From positions 1 through 6,026 of the forward strand of contig JASHVW010000247.1 in NCBI GenBank assembly GCA_030044395.1: DNA of 6,026 nt. Direction: 5' to 3'. The translations under genes were made by a program, and so were the position numbers. Source of the DNA: Verrucomicrobiia bacterium (lineage in GTDB: Bacteria > Verrucomicrobiota > Verrucomicrobiia > Limisphaerales > UBA11358). Positions 5,846-6,026 of this stretch are shown here, piece by piece (positions within the stretch are counted from its first letter, which is position 1; the number at the start of each line of letters is the position of its first letter). A model generated the notes under the pieces. It saw nothing but the letters and a program-made list of their open reading frames with translations. It was not told the origin of the DNA and did no database searches.

Positions 5846-6026
5846 TCAGCCTGCTTCCACCAATTCAATCCGCACCGCCTTGCCCAACGCCCGCGCCACG
5901 CGCGAGACCGTGGACAATCTCACGTCTTCGGCGTGATTCTCCAGCCTTGAGATCGCCGACTTCTTTGTCCTGGTGATTCGCGCCAGTTTTTCCTGCGTCA
6001 CGCCCGCTTTCTCGCGCGCCTCACGC
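5846..6026 (-). CDS. XRE/HigA-like helix-turn-helix regulator, N-terminus cut off
   Basis: Read on the minus strand from the window edge, 59 codons to a TGA at 5846-5848 encode a Cro/C1-type helix-turn-helix: REKAGVTQEKLARITRT for the first helices, KKSAISRLENH for the recognition helix, then LSTVSRVARALGKAVRIEL. This is the standard C-terminal part of HigA-type antitoxins and small XRE regulators, which bind DNA as dimers and often repress their own operon with an upstream RelE/HigB toxin. The toxin, if any, would lie beyond the right edge. The frame is intact as far as seen. The gene converges on fic with about 107 bases between the stops. Confidence 0.88.
   Translation of the reverse strand, partial: REAREKAGVTQEKLARITRTKKSAISRLENHAEDVRLSTVSRVARALGKAVRIELVEAG

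Noticed and set aside
1..6026. CRISPR array
   Set aside because: There are no regularly spaced repeats of 23-40 bases anywhere; the only tandem repeats are the three short TTGACT units.

Overview
The window looks like a mobile-element-rich accessory stretch of a moderately GC-rich bacterial chromosome. The style of the TPR membrane protein, the integrase-like transposase and a dnaE-like fragment suggest Verrucomicrobiota (Pedosphaera/Limisphaerales type). This is a judgement from protein style, since no 16S or marker gene is present.

Layout, left to right. (1) Positions 1-944 (+): the 3' part of a membrane-anchored tetratricopeptide-repeat protein, cut by the window edge and carrying a one-base frameshift near 317. 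(2) Positions 1018-1881 (-): a metallo-beta-lactamase-fold hydrolase, convergent with the TPR gene. Just upstream of it on the same strand is a complete tRNA-Lys(UUU) with encoded CCA (1935-2010), and a 10-bp inverted repeat lies between the two. (3) About 2105-3584: an insertion sequence with a DDE integrase-type transposase. Its ends each carry two copies of a TGCCAAAAG / GTTACCCG motif, and a strong hairpin follows the transposase. (4) Positions 3603-4337 (+): a lower-GC gene for a DUF3883/NOV_C (PD-(D/E)xK-like) protein right against the right end of the IS, possibly the surviving part of a broken operon. (5) Positions 4338-4733: no intact gene. It holds a probable dnaE-like relic on the minus strand, a 30-bp near-perfect dyad and three tandem TTGACT repeats. 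(6) Positions 4734-5738 (+): a class II Fic AMP-transferase with an N-terminal inhibitory motif and a C-terminal winged helix. (7) Positions 5846-6026 (-): the C-terminal part of an XRE/HigA-like antitoxin, convergent with fic and running off the window.

The genes do not form one pathway. The left part (TPR, MBL hydrolase, tRNA-Lys) looks like ordinary chromosome. The part to the right of the tRNA looks like an accumulation site: an IS, a defence-associated nuclease-fold protein, a gene relic, a Fic protein and a toxin-antitoxin-like regulator. No complete new multi-gene system is visible. The most unusual features are the doubled IS ends and the structured region upstream of fic.
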